In this document: positions 1 through 12,449 of the stretch, piece after piece
Numbering within the stretch: the first letter of the stretch is position 1
How the letters are laid out: every line of letters begins with the position of its first letter
Origin: Uloborus plumipes
Taxonomy: Eukaryota > Arthropoda > Arachnida > Araneae > Uloboridae
Direction of reading: 5' to 3'
DNA: 64,000 bases
Assembly: GCA_038373865.1 (NCBI GenBank)
Contig: JAXGGA010003074.1
Span: 1 to 64,000, forward strand
Translations under genes and position numbers: made by a program
Notes under the pieces: model-generated
What the model saw: the letters and a program-made list of their open reading frames with translations, nothing else
What the model was told of the DNA's origin: nothing
The model's database searches: none

Positions 1-1238
1 CTCGAAGAACTCTCATAGATGGCAGTGCTTGGTGAACCAAGAGAGACATTTTACTATGTGCTAAAAACGAGAAAGCAGTAGGCATTTAGTATTTAAGAGG
101 CATTGGTTATTCGCTAAAACATTTATAGTTACACTGCCATTACACACCATACACAAACTGTTCAGTTTGAACTTTCAAACTACAGTTTCGGAATATTCTG
201 GCTATCTTAACGTGAAAATTGTCTTTTTAGGTATATCACACATTATCGACAGGCAAGTTAAGACTTTATTTTAATCAACACACTGACTTCGTTTATTTTC
301 AAACGCACATAAGAACATTTACACTATTTTTTACCAATAAAATGTGTATATATTAACATAGTTAACATATTACATCTTTCACTGATTTTCATAAATTTTG
401 AAAAAGCGCTTTATAACACAACAGTCTGTAGTTGTTTGTTTACATTTCTGAACGTTAAATTTTAACTTCTCAAAAAATGTTTAGTGCGCATGAAAAAGTA
501 CTTAGTGACACAACAGGCAGTGCATGCTCGTTAATAAAGTTTACAAAATCGATGGACTTGGCGTATGAGGTTCATAAATTAAAGTTAGAGTACAAAATTT
601 ATTTGCCAGCTGCAGAAAGAAGTGAAGTAACGTGAAAAGGCAAAATTATAAAGGTAACTGCAAACTTGTTTTTCGGAGTTACAAGCAAGTCCCCCTTCGG
701 TGTATGTAAATATAGCTATGCGACAAAAAATGCTATCTCTGTGGAATGAAAATTTTTAGCAATGTGTGGCTTTAGCAAAGATACCAGAGCTTGGGTTCTC
801 CCCCCCCCCCCCCCAAGTTCTTTCGGTTTTTAACAAAGACTTTAGGTCTTAGGTTTTGAGTAAACTCATGAAAAAGAAACATTTATTAATTTTTTTACCA
901 CTAAAAACGCTAAGCAATCTAAAACTCACATACTTCACATTTTTAAGAGGTTGCATAGGAATAAAAAAACTTTTTTATGCTGTATAACTTTCCTGCATAT
1001 TTTGTACATTTTGTACATATTGTTGGGGGGAGGGTGGGGGGTCATAAAAAGTCAATTTTCTCTTGAGAATCATAAGTAGTATCACGATTGGCAATATCTG
1101 TACCTCAGAACCAGAACAACGAAAGTCCAAAATGGCCATTTTCACTATATTACTGCAATGTATGTAGAATCTTATTTCGTATCGACACATGATGACGTTA
1201 TCCCGCAAAAGAAATTCCTTCAAAATTATTTAGCAGCA
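1..1238. other. AT-rich DNA, no gene seen
   Basis: No coding exon or recognisable element was found. A run of 15 C at 800-814 is the only standout. Confidence 0.5.
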
Positions 1239-1242
1239 TTAA

Positions 1243-1473
1243 CCCTTTATGTTCCAAATTAATTACAAACATTTTGAAAATCAGTAGAGTCTAAGGGCCC
1301 TACGCCTTAGGGTCCCTAAGAAAACTGTTTCTAAACGCAGGTACTATCTGTCGACCTCTCAGCAAAGTACAAGGAGTGGTACTCGGAAGATTCAGCAGGA
1401 TTACAGCCATATGGGATTCATAATATTAAATTAATATAAGCGGGACTTTTGAGTCCCGTTGGGGCATAAAAGG
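1243..1473. mobile_element. piggyBac-like MITE
   Basis: The element is bounded by TTAA at 1239-1242 and 1474-1477, the hallmark target duplication of piggyBac elements. Just inside, the left end reads CCCTTTATGTTCCAA and the right end, reverse-complemented, reads CCTTTTATGCCCCAA (12 of 15 identical). It has no coding capacity at 231 bp, so it would be non-autonomous. A short hairpin (GGGACT...AGTCCC) lies near the right end. The family assignment rests on the TTAA and the CCC-type terminus only. Confidence 0.55.
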
Positions 1474-1477
1474 TTAA

Positions 1478-2607
1478 AAGAGCGCGAGTCCCATCCTTTG
1501 CATGCACCCGGACAACCGTTTTCGTTCTCCTGAAAAGTTACGAAAATGGACTTAGTCTGGTTCTGAGCTACAGATATCTCAAAACCAATTGTTTTGCAGG
1601 GATAACGACTAATCTTTCCAGGTTCTTCCGTTGCAAAATAAACTACAAATTAACCAACCACAACCAAAACCATTTTGACTGTAGTTGTAGATACTAAACG
1701 CGTTTGCGTGTTCTAAGATGCAGAGGAATATCAAAAGTCATAGAACGAAACTAACATTTCGCAATATTTAAATTTCTCTTTGATAGCCCGCCATCATCGA
1801 CGATTACAACACGACATGAAGCATCTGCTGCATCCTCAATCCCACTGACACACTTTCCCAACTGCCATCCCACCACGAGGATTTATTCAATCCAGGAAAA
1901 GTATCGAGTATTGCTAATTGAAGAGGACATTTCCAACGTTGGTGGCAAACAACCCAAGTGGCAGCCTTCACCTCTTTCCTTTTCTCATCAAAATTTCAAG
2001 AAGAGAGAGGGAAGGCAACACCTGGCATCTCATTGACGAGAGAAAGAGGTCGATACACCTGAGACGGGTCATGGCCAATGTGAAAGTGACAATCGACAGG
2101 TTTCCACCCGACCTCTAAAAAATCGTTCATCCTCCCGATCGTCTTGCAGGTTCTATGAAACTAATCACTTCATTTTCATGGGAAATTAAGTCAAGAGCTG
2201 GTATTCAATTCACACTGGTCTTTGTAGCATTTAACTTCAGTTGATTAAGACTCAAAATTGAAGGGCTTGGGAGATAAAGGGGTTATCTGATAAAACAAAA
2301 AGTAATCAAAGTTCAAAGTTTTATTATTGCAGTTGTTGCAGCTTTTTTGATTTCCGGTTTTGTCATTAGTGTAGGTATGAAATTGGTTTATTGACATCTA
2401 CTGTTTGATGTACCGAGTCCTATTTGCTTACCTGTACCCATTACTTACCATTGTACAGAGTGTTCATTTTAAAAAATGTAACTTAGCCCGTTCATCCTCC
2501 AAGCTCTTCAATAGACAAATGCTTTACATGAATTTGATTTCGCTTGATCCACTCCCTTCTAGAGTTTGAACTTTTATTTTTTTTTTAGAACAGCATAATT
2601 AAATACA
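1478..2607. other. No gene seen
   Basis: A 66-codon ORF at 1918-2118 shows no domain and no splice context. Nothing else is recognised. Confidence 0.45.
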
Positions 2608-2900
2608 GTAGAAACTTATTTATTACTCCTGACTAATTTGGGATTCAGGTTGACCGAATTAATGAAAGTACGGATTAAACAGAATAACCAACAAATTGAG
2701 CCCACAAACATTAACTAAGAATGAAACATAAAACTACATCGGAGGAAATTAAGGATTATACGTACACACATTTTAAACGCAGGCCAACAAAAACACATTG
2801 TTACACTAAGTCGCCTTTTTTTTTTTTGGAGTACAAAAAACTCCCAATCATCGGCGGAATGGGGTGGCACAGAGCCTCGGATAATCCGAAAAATAGGTAA
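2608..2900. repeat. Pogo/Tigger-type MITE relic
   Basis: The left end starts ACAGTAGAAACTTATTTATT, a pogo-type terminus. The right part (about 2856-2897) resembles the reverse complement of the right half of the better preserved copy at 19299-19682, sharing the GGGTGGCAC and GGATAATCCGAAAAA blocks. Ends are too decayed to define a target duplication. Confidence 0.4.
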
Positions 2901-5900
2901 AACACGACATTAGTGTCTTTCACTTTCAAAAATGAATGTCTGTTTTTTCATGCAACGCTCTAAAATGAAACTGTCAGTTTTTTCATTATGAAAACAACAT
3001 TTTACAAATAACAAACGAGATTAACAACCTTTGTTATTTTTGCCCCATAAATAAACCATCAGAACTTGAAATAATCATATAACACTCGAACATGTCTAAA
3101 AACAGATAAACAGTCGTAAATTTTACGTATTGCGCAGTAGCTGAAAAAGTACAAGTTCTTTTGCAATTTAAACAATTTCATTGAGTAACTGATAGAGGTA
3201 ACGATTCCAAAACACATTTTGCAACGCAGAGTAATTCCAGAATCCAACACGTACATTGGCTGCAGATTTAATTTATAACAACTTATAATAGACTGATATA
3301 AACCATTCGGATTTTTTATTTACCCCAACTGCATTAAATGAAGATAAATCTGTAACCCTGTGCCCCAGATATTTTACAAAATTTTCCCTCAGCTATCATT
3401 TCGCATCTAAGAGCAAAAGCTGCACAAAACGACCGACATATTTTGCCCGTAACAGACGAAGCTTAATTTACAACTTCCTCTCACAAAAAAACTCAATCTA
3501 TCCCACATCACACGCACACGATCCTTAAATCACAAAAACAAAGCAATGCCACACGCGCACCTAAAATACAAAACATTGCGTTGGCACAGAAGTCATATGC
3601 AACTTCACCTATCAGCTATAGACAATGAAAACAATTTCCGCTTTTTACCCTCACGTAGGAAAAAAAAAAAAAGATATTCAAGGACACGGGTTGGAGTTGT
3701 CAGGAACGATTTGTTCTTTTAGGTTAAAAAAACTGACACGGCATCGCATCACATAGAAATCTTGCTCGTCTGTTATTACAGCACTTTTCCTGCATTACCA
3801 GATTTTTTTCCCTAATTTTGTGATGAAATTGACTCAAAAGGAAGTACGGTTTAGCTGTCTGTCGTGTTTCCAGACGTTCTAATATGTCTATTACATAACT
3901 AACTTCATGGCATCTCTAAGAAATGTAAACTACTGTCACGATACCAATTTATTCTGTAAGAAGAGCTATGCATAAATATCACTTTAACATTATGCCCCTC
4001 CCCCCAACACATGTAAGGCTATTTTCCATAAATACGTGATATCCCATTTCTTGCAACCATTTCTCTCCCCCTTGTCACAAACTGCTCACAATTTCACAAC
4101 CCCCCTCCTTCTTTAGGTCTGACATCATTGTTCACCTAAGCAAATTTTGCAAAACAAAAGAATTCAATTTCTGGAAGATGGGAACAAAAATAACATTTTT
4201 TCTCTGCTTCATGAAAAATGCGAGTGAAAATAAACTTAGCCCTTTTCGTTTACAAAAATTCATATTTTAGAAAATCAGTTTCACAACCAAGACTTAGGTG
4301 GTTTTGGGAGTTGGCAACTCCAATGCAGAGATGAGCTGTTATCTTGAGGATTAGCGTGATTATATCGTTCTTTCTCCCTTTCGTCTAGTCAACACATGTG
4401 AGCCAAACAACTACGAAACTGTCACGTGAACTAAATGCAAAATTCTTGCCAACAATCCTAACCAATTATTTTTTAAATTCTAGTTTCTTGAAACTTTCGG
4501 CCTACAAAATAGCTCATAACAAAAGTCACGAAATTTAAAAATAAATGTGTTAATGCAACGATTTTCCAAAATTTGGGTAACTTGTTCAATTGCATTTCTA
4601 GTGAAAGAGATTGCTTTCAGTGGAGAAGTTTGGAGCTCAATGTCTCATATATGTCTCATGGATATTCAACAGTCTAATTGCATAATCTGTTGTCGAGATA
4701 ATTTTAGTGACACAGCTGACTAAGCGGTCAAGAACGTCAATTGTGAAACTAATCAGCGATCATTCTACTTACACTCTTCCAATGTTTTCGAAGGACAATT
4801 TCATTTGCATTACATGTCGTCATAGAATGCCACGACATGTTCTGTTGAAGTCAGAAGGAAGAGGGGGGGGGGGACACATTTTAAAAAATTATAATGTTTC
4901 TGCTAAAGGCAGGGGCGGATGCAAGGGACCGAGACCCTCACCCCCCCCCCGCAACAATAGTATCCATTCACATTGTGTTCAAATATTTAATGAATAAAAT
5001 GTAAACGATTGCAGTAATCTTTTCAATTCATTAAACTTTTAGCAGTACAGTTGAAATACAACTTATTTTCATATTATGAATTTAATAGTAACGTTTATGC
5101 CCTATTAGGTGGCTTATTTCAGGTATATTTGGCATAAGTCGGTGTTTTTAATAATTGAGCTCACTAAAAACAAAAAAAAAAGGGGGGGGGGGATAAGTTT
5201 ACAAGGGAAATTCACCGGTTGGCCGTTCAAAACCAAGTTTGTACCAACGAAACTGAAGTTTCTTTTGGGGTGACACACACATTTACATACAAGTTGCCTT
5301 AAAACCAAGGGTTCTAATGGGAAGCGGGTTAACCTCAAAACCACAGGGATTCCTTTTTAGTTGTATCTGGAAGCTGGAAGTTTGATAAAGGCATAGCGTG
5401 GGGTGAAAATATGTTCCAACTCTCAGTAGTCACCGCATCATAAATAAACATGAAACAACCGGGCAATGGAGTTAAAAGATATACGAATGTGCAGACAGCT
5501 CAACTCCACTCGATAAAGATTGCATCCTCTGACGTGCATTCACTTGTTATCTCAGCTGCAGAGGGCAGGAACTCCTCATAAAAGCAACCTTTTAGAAACC
5601 TATTACACACGCGTAAAACGAATACTGTTTACACAAGCAGCTATATTTAAAATAAATGACTCATTTAAGAGAAGTTAGTTTATGAAATCTTTAATGGTTA
5701 AATCTTTTTTTTTTATGTGGAAAACACTTATGAAACAAGCTTAGTAAAAGCCGCTACACTTTCAATGTTTTGCAATTGTCTAATTCTCAATTTATCTAAA
5801 ACAATACCATCTTTTGCATATCTCACAGAGATAAGTTTCAAAGTATATTTTCACATAAAATATTTGGTAGAGTACAAACAGGTGTTTTTTATGCTTCAAA

Positions 5901-5967
5901 AAGCCTACTCCATGCATTGAAAATCGGAAATGTAATTCAAATATGTAGTAAAGCGTATTTTCACGCG
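2901..5967. other. AT-rich DNA with one repeat fragment, no gene seen
   Basis: No exon is recognised. A hAT-type terminal fragment (CAGGGGCGGATGCAAGGGA) lies at about 4909-4951 next to a C tract. G tracts sit near 4864 and 5182. Confidence 0.45.
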
Positions 5968-6140
5968 CAGGGACGTCATTTCAAGTTTTTCCAGGGGGGG
6001 GGGGGCAAAGGGTTCAAACACAATGCAATTTGACCGGAAAACATCAAAAACTACGCCCACTTATATGTAAATACATTGAATTCTCAAAGCCAGGGGGAGG
6101 GGGCAATTGACCCCCCTGCCCCCCCTAAATGACAGGCCTG
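5968..6140. mobile_element. hAT MITE, copy 1
   Basis: This 173-bp element starts CAGGGACGTCATTT and ends AAATGACAGGCCTG. It is flanked on both sides by the identical 8-bp duplication TTCACGCG (5960-5967 and 6141-6148). An 8-bp duplication with CAGGG termini is diagnostic of hAT transposition. The interior holds a G tract, a C/G-rich stretch and no ORF. A sister copy is at 10204-10377. Confidence 0.88.
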
Positions 6141-8163
6141 TTCACGCGTTACATTATTAATAAAAAACATTTCATCGAGTAAAATGAGGAAAAACAAGGA
6201 ATTGTTTGAAAAATATTACATTCTTATGTTTTGTTGTTTTCTAAAATACAAAACGTCAAATTTTATAATTGTTAAAAATAAAAATAGTATACTATGGAGC
6301 TGATTTCTTTAATGGTCTTCAATATTTTTGTTCCTATCACTTCTCCAAAATGAATTTCAATTAAAAAAAAGTATTTTCAGGCCTAGCTATTATGTCATTG
6401 ATGAAACATCAGGGTTTAATCAATAGCTACTTTTTTTTTTTTTTTATTTTGTCGACATAAAGCAACGAAAGCAACTTTAATGTCAATAACTTTTTTCGCA
6501 ATTTTTTAAAGATAACGATTACTTGATGAATACAAAAATTGCTTCGAAAAAAATGAAAAATTATATTCACAAGCTGCATTCTTTCACGTTTTGGTTACGT
6601 TGATGGTTGTCCAGTTGTGTAGTTTTATACTATCTTTACTGTTCACTTAAAAAGGTTTGCAAATGAGTCATGCTATTAATTTCAAAAGTACAACCGAAGC
6701 ACTGGAAGAATATTAATGTTTCTCAAACTAGGCCATCGATTTTTATTTTTTTTTTTTAATTTCCATCAAATTTACCTTTGCCCACCCCAGAAAGTCCAAG
6801 AGTCATTTTTCAAATATGAGACAGCCAAATCGCAGACAATTACAATAACGACGGCGAAGTAGCAAAAAAAGAATTCGTCCCAGACGGAATTGCGAAGCTA
6901 CAATCAAGCGCGAAAAAAGCGACACAATCATTCCATTCCGTCGGTGGCATCACCGAAGAGGGCAGACGATTCTTTCCGCGCGGTCATTCCCCTGTCTACG
7001 TGTCTTTCTGCCGGGTCCTGTCACATAATTCCAGAAAGAAACGGGCCCACACGTTTTTATTGTAACGGGATTCCAGCACGCGCAGTTTTCTGGACCTGCA
7101 AGGAAGGATTTGCCCCGGGTTACGCTCCAATGACAGTCTGGCTGGACTCCTCGAGTTGGCGATTCTTTCAAAAAGCACCCAATTCTATTGATGGATATAA
7201 TCTAAAAACAAGCAAAAGGGATTTTCACACGTTACAGTTTCTTCTAGAATTCTCTGAAGAAATATTTTAAAAACGTCTTTAGGTCTGTACTCTCAGGTAA
7301 CGTTTTTTAAGATATCTTATGGGAAATTGATATTTGTCAACGGGCCCGACGACAGGTCCATGTCAGCGAAATCGGAGTATAAAGCTTTCAACTAGGACGT
7401 TTGAATAGTAGCCACTGGAGTCATAAAAAATTGTAGCCACTTAGAAAGTTTTGGTAGCCATTTAAAAAAAAGTACATAATGTAGCACAAAAAAGTTAATA
7501 ACTTACTCTCTGTTAGTAGTGTAAGAAATTATGATACTGTACAAACACAACAAATAAAAGTTCAATGAATATAAATATATAGATATATGATTTACAGATA
7601 CAAGCATACAACAAACGAAAATATGTTACAAATGTACAAACTTGTTTTGACTAATAAAGAAACACATGGTCGCCACTTTTGGGACTGGACTTAATTTTTT
7701 TAGTAATATTTTCAATGAAATGTCCCCCCCCCCCGGCCGTTGGCGACAGTAATCTAATGCGTTATCGGAGTAACATAACATTTAAAAAAAGTTTTATGGT
7801 GAGAATGGGGCCCGCTTTTTCTCTCGGTGGTATTGTTTGTTAATGCTCTTTTATTGAAATACTGTCATTACTTTCTTAAAAACCAAACATAGTCTTTGAT
7901 TTTTGTGAAGAAACAAAGACTACATCACTCAATTAACTAAAAATTATCCTCTCTTCATAAAGAAATAAACTGATCCTCAACCTCTTTCAATAACTGAAGC
8001 AGGCTATCACTGGCTCTTCTAAAAAATATTATTTTAAGTCCAGGTGTTAACTTTTTTGACTCCATTATTCTTCAATTTATCTGAGGCAACGACCAAAAAT
8101 AACTATGTCACTTCAGTTACACAAAAGGACTGTGGATCATAAAATTCAAAGACTTGCATACAA
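6141..8163. other. No gene seen; CpG-rich patch at 6880-7160
   Basis: The patch at 6880-7160 is noticeably richer in G+C and CpG than its surroundings and is open for 126 codons on the plus strand (6890-7270). The translation matches no family I recognise. The rest is AT-rich and featureless apart from a C tract at about 7723. Confidence 0.4.
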
Positions 8164-9052
8164 ACAAGGATACAAGGAAGGGGCGATGGGAGGCGATCCC
8201 CCCCCCCCCAGGGCGGATCCAGAAATTTGTCAAGGGAGGGGCGATTGGTATCTCTTATTTTTTGCTATGCATACTGGTATACAAACACTGGTCACAAAGA
8301 ACAAAGGGTTCAGACTTCAATTCCGAAACATTTCCGGAGAAAGTCTCAAACTTTCTTCCCCCAAACACTCGTATAAAATTGCATTTTTAGAACTTCAATA
8401 TCGAAAAATTACCAAAGAAGAGTCCCCCAAGGGAGAGGCAATCGACAACGTCGCCCCTCCCTTGTATCCGCCCCTGCCTCCTTTTGAAAGACTTAGGGCC
8501 CTGCTCCACATTAGCGGAAAACGTGACCGAAACCGAAGGCAGAAACCGAAAATCCGAGCACTTTCCATAGGAACACTAATTTATTTACGTTTCTGCTTTA
8601 TTTTTCTGCTTTACGTTAATGTGGAGCAGGGCCCTTAGCAATGAAACTGTTTTGAAATTGAACTCATAAAAACAAAAGTGTAGTCTATCTTTGATAACGT
8701 TAGGGAAAGGGGTGAGGTTTAAAAGACTGTCTTCCGGTAATTTTTTGAAACTGAAGTTCCAGAAAACGAAAATTTCGACTATGTTTGAGGATGTTCAAAA
8801 CATTCGCCCGGAATCATTAAGAAATTGAGGGGCTAAAAACGCAATTTTTGAATACTTTGGTAGCAGAAAAAGGGAAGGAATACTTTCGGAGACCTCCTTT
8901 CCCCAACTCCTTGGCTAAATATCTATATTTTATAAACAAAACAATTTGACACCCACTTCTCCACCCAAAAGCTTGCGTGAATCAGATACGAAGTAAAAGG
9001 TAAATAAAAAAATGAATCCCCCCCCCCTTGAAAAATTCTGGATCCGCCCTTG
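8164..9052. repeat. Cluster of decayed hAT-type ends
   Basis: Several related termini are packed here: CAGGGCGGATCCAGAAATTT at 8209, its inverted partner AATTCTGGATCCGCCCTTG ending at 9052, and a second pair formed by 8164-8195 and GTATCCGCCCCTG ending at 8475. The 8209/9052 pair most likely bounds one element that later received the Harbinger MITE at 8496. No matching target duplication remains, probably because C-tract expansion at 8198-8208 erased the left flank. Confidence 0.45.
8496..8634. mobile_element. PIF/Harbinger MITE
   Basis: A 139-bp element with terminal inverted repeats GGGCCCTGCTCCACATTA at both ends, flanked by TTA at 8493-8495 and 8635-8637. A 3-bp TTA duplication is the PIF/Harbinger signature. 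It has no ORF of its own; the 177-codon frame at 8105-8638 that runs through it is chance. Confidence 0.75.
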
Positions 9053-10025
9053 CATAAAAACACTTAAGTTTCTAAAAAAGAAAATCATTACTCGCCGCCA
9101 GTGGCGTCCTTCGGTCGACCTCAGCTGAAATTTTACTATTGCAACGAGCATGAAAACATATGTACGTCAGCTGCTATTTTAAGTAATACTAGTATATACC
9201 TCCAATATCGTATTTTCTTAATGCATGGAAGAATCAGCAGGGAACAACGCAAATAAAATTTGCAACAGCAATATTGCTTCATAGAACGTCAGTCTCACTT
9301 TCAACACAATTCTCTTACGAAATAGAGAAATTGCGGTAAGGAAATTACACAACTAAAAAACAAGAGTGGTAAAACGTAAAACCCGGAAAAAATAATCATT
9401 TCTGTGATATTTAATTTTTGAAACAAAAAAACTTTCTGCATTGCATCAGTTCGTCGAACGAATAGGGGGGGAGGGGGGAGAAAGAAAGAAAAAGCAACCA
9501 AGACTACCATTTTTAATCTTCCTACTGTCGTAGATGTTTCAAGATAAAAAATATCTGATTAGGTAATCGTTTAAGATAAAATAAGTTAGTCTTTCAAAAC
9601 AAGTAAAAGAATCATACATTTTGAAACAATTTCAGATATAAAATTTTAGTTGACATGAAAAAAAAAAGCAATTGGAAAGAAAATTTCAATTATTTTAAAT
9701 CCAGTAATTAGATTCATTAGTCTTTTTTTTTTTTTTTTGAAAAGGAGCGGGGATGGCAAAAGATGTATACGCAACGTATATTCAAACGAAAAGCAATAAA
9801 AACCACGCTAAACTTATGTCCAGATTTCTATCGCCAATCTCTGTAAAACTGTCTTTTCTGCATCGGTAGTAGCATTGCAGGAAACAATAATTAATGGGTA
9901 ACTCGTAATTCAAAAGCGAAAAGTTTACGTTCACAACCATTAACCATATTAATTTTTCTTTATTCTTTCAAGATTATTTTCCATTATTCGATAAAAGTTT
10001 TCTATTCTCGGACTGGTAGCACATA
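9053..10025. other. No gene seen
   Basis: AT-rich, with a run of 17 T at about 9723 and a short G-rich patch at about 9464. No element ends were recognised. Confidence 0.45.
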
Positions 10026-10404
10026 ATTGAAGGGGCAAGTGGATAAAGGTGATATGCGACATTTGAATTTCGCCGATATACACAAATTCAAATTAGTGTG
10101 TGTTCAACTGTGTTAACTCACAGATACAATTAAAGGGGAAAGTGAATAAAGGTGATATGGTAAAAAGTAAGTTTTTCAAGAATTGTCACATATCACCTTT
10201 ATCCAGGGACGTCATTTCGAAATTTTCCAGGGGGGGTGGGCAAAGGGTGCATACGCAATGTAAATTTACCAAAAAATGGCAAAAACCACGCCCACTTATA
10301 TGCCAATACATAGATTTCCCAAAGTCAGGGGGGGGGGGGCAACTTGACCCCCCTGCCCCCCCCAAATGACGGGCCTGCCTTTATCCACCTGCCCCTTCAA
10401 TTAT
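10026..10404. mobile_element. MITE with direct plus inverted terminal repeats, copy 1 (interrupted)
   Basis: Ends are inverted repeats built on TGAAGGGGCAAGTGGATAAA. The left terminal motif recurs as a direct repeat about 105 bp inside (near 10128), giving a direct-direct-inverted layout. A sister copy is at 43784-44038. The right inverted repeat is split by the hAT MITE at 10204-10377. No autonomous relative is visible and the superfamily is unknown. Confidence 0.7.
10204..10377. mobile_element. hAT MITE, copy 2, nested
   Basis: This 174-bp sister of the 5968-6140 element starts CAGGGACGTCATTT and ends AAATGACGGGCCTG. It is flanked by a perfect 8-bp duplication CCTTTATC at 10196-10203 and 10378-10385. 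Removing it and one duplication restores the right terminal repeat of the host MITE. Confidence 0.9.
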
Positions 10405-11335
10405 GGGTTTCTTTGATTACTATCTTCCAAAAAACATGCAACGACACAACCTTGCTTTAAACCGATCAAAATTGCTGTAAATGTAAAAGCAAATACTAAA
10501 AATTGACAAAAAAATTAATAAAATTATAAAAAGTATAACTTTTTACAAGCATATTATAGTAAAAGATGAAGAACGTTTTCTGGGTAAGGTTTATTTGTGC
10601 TTATGCCAACTGCGCTATTAAAACTATTGCTTTTTATAGGACATAAGATACTATAAAAAGCAATTTCGCATTATAGAACTTAAGATTTGAACTTGAGCTA
10701 CAAGATTAACTGAGCAAATGAATTACTTTTAAGTGGGTAACAATCAATTCATTAGATTTTTTAAAAAAATTCTTATTCATGGTTCCGGTAAATTAAATTA
10801 ATATCATTAATGTATTCATAGAACAATTCAACAAATTAATATGGTATTATTATACATATAAACATTACAATGGTGACTTTAAAATGAGTATTGATACCCA
10901 ATGACATTCACAACCAGATATAGAGTGAAGGTTGTGTTTTCAAGGCGTGGAAATCCTCCTAGACATTTTTAGAAACGTAAAATTCATTTCAGATTAAAGA
11001 AATACACGAAAAAAGTATAGATTACAACAGTAATCAATTCCATACAAAATTAAATTTCTAAAGATCAAAGGAAATATGGCGAAGAAAGAAGAAATGTGAA
11101 TTATTTCGATTTTTTACAATTCAGAATTTATAGTTCAAAGAAAAACAAAAGGTAATAACATTTTTAAGATTCCAATTGCGGCCCCATACCCTATTTTCTA
11201 CCTAAATTTTAAGTTAATATACAAATCATGAAAACAAGTTTGAATTTTCAATCAGTGAAACACTTATAAAAGCGTTAAAAGTATGTTTGTATACAACAGT
11301 AACATTTTCCCTTCATACTGCCCGTCCGTGAAAAC
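10405..11335. other. AT-rich DNA, no gene seen
   Basis: Very AT-rich without recognisable exon or element. Confidence 0.45.
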
Positions 11336-11612
11336 CGCGCCTAGCACTCGCGAACAATGAAACTTAAAAAAGGGGTGATGGGTTGTGAGTGGGAACTTTC
11401 CGAAGTTTTCAATTTAAAACTTGCATATATGCTATCCTTTTTACATATTCAACTAAACTATGTAATTGAAATTATCATCGTTCTACGTTGTTTGATACGA
11501 CACAAAATGACACTTATTGTTATCTTACCTATCACCCCTATTTTGGTAAGATCAGAGAAGACCTGAAGCATGCGTAAATACGCGGAAGGTTTTACCTAAG
11601 AAAATCAGACAG
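11336..11612 (+). repeat. Unclassified dispersed repeat, copy 1
   Basis: Three copies exist in the window (here, 38109-38310, and 44821-45088 in reverse). Shared blocks include CACTCGCGAAC, AAAAAAGGGGTGATGGGT, ATTCAACTAAACTATG and GCGGAAGGTTTTACC. A conserved internal hairpin pairs TCTTACC with GGTAAGA. It has no terminal inverted repeat, A tail or RNA-polymerase III boxes that I can see. Confidence 0.7.
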
Positions 11613-12051
11613 CATGTGGAAATGCGTTAATGTTACCGCTTTAATTTACCTCTAGGCATATGGGCAAATATATAGCCAGCTATTCGGGTCAATTAGGAGA
11701 AATTATGAATATTCAGGAAATATCTATGCAGCACTCAGTTGGCCAAGCAGTTTCATCCGCGTTCAAAATTTATTGCACAACCTTCGACCAAGCGAGCGAT
11801 TCGGTTGAACACCTTACTGTTCCCATTTGAGAGAAAGCTGACACTAGGTGCTCATCAATCAATGGGATTCCGTAACGCTCTCGCATCTGGAATAATAATC
11901 GAGGTTGGCTGTTGCCACCGTGAGAAGTGAAAGTATTTTTAGAAACGGTCACAGTTTCTTTTTCGTAAATAGTTCGAAGGGGTTTGAAAATAAAATTTTG
12001 AAAAATTGAACCACATGTTCCACCTCTAATATTTCCCCAAAACATAAAACA
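11613..12051. other. No gene seen
   Basis: ORFs on both strands near 11739-12045 overlap each other and match nothing known. Confidence 0.4.
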
Positions 12052-12449
12052 CTAGCTTATTACCCGGCGTTTCCCGGTATTGTATTATGTTTAACTTATT
12101 TCATACTAAAATGAAATAGGTGAGCCTTAAACTGATAATTCATTGTTAATTGTAATCTTCGTTAGAAAACTCATACTTAAATGTGTTAAATTTTACCAAT
12201 TTGTACGCTTAAAGGCCTCTCTCTATTACTCTATGTATTCAAAATCGAAAGAAAATGGCCATTTTGAGACAAAAAAATTTGAATTTTGAGCTTTTTGGAT
12301 TTTTTAAAATTTCAAAACTCCGCCTACGTGAATTCTAGTGCATCAAGGAGCCTCTGTGCCAAGTTTGATGAAAATTCGACGAAAACTGGATTTGTACAAT
12401 GAACAAAGATACAAATATCTATACATACATCAATTTTTCTATATATAGA
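12052..12449 (-). mobile_element. Non-autonomous Helitron, copy A
   Basis: Read on the minus strand, the element begins TCTATATATAGAAAAATTG at 12449 and ends in CTAG at 12055-12052, with host A before and T after, as expected for Helitron insertion between A and T. About 5 bp before the CTAG lies the GC-rich hairpin region TACCGGGAAACGCCGGGTA. There is no terminal inverted repeat or target duplication, as usual for the class. Length is 398 bp and no ORF is present. Confidence 0.82.

Noticed and set aside
8105..8638. 177-codon ORF on the plus strand
   Set aside because: It runs through hAT-type terminal sequence, a C tract and the whole Harbinger MITE, so it is a chance frame.
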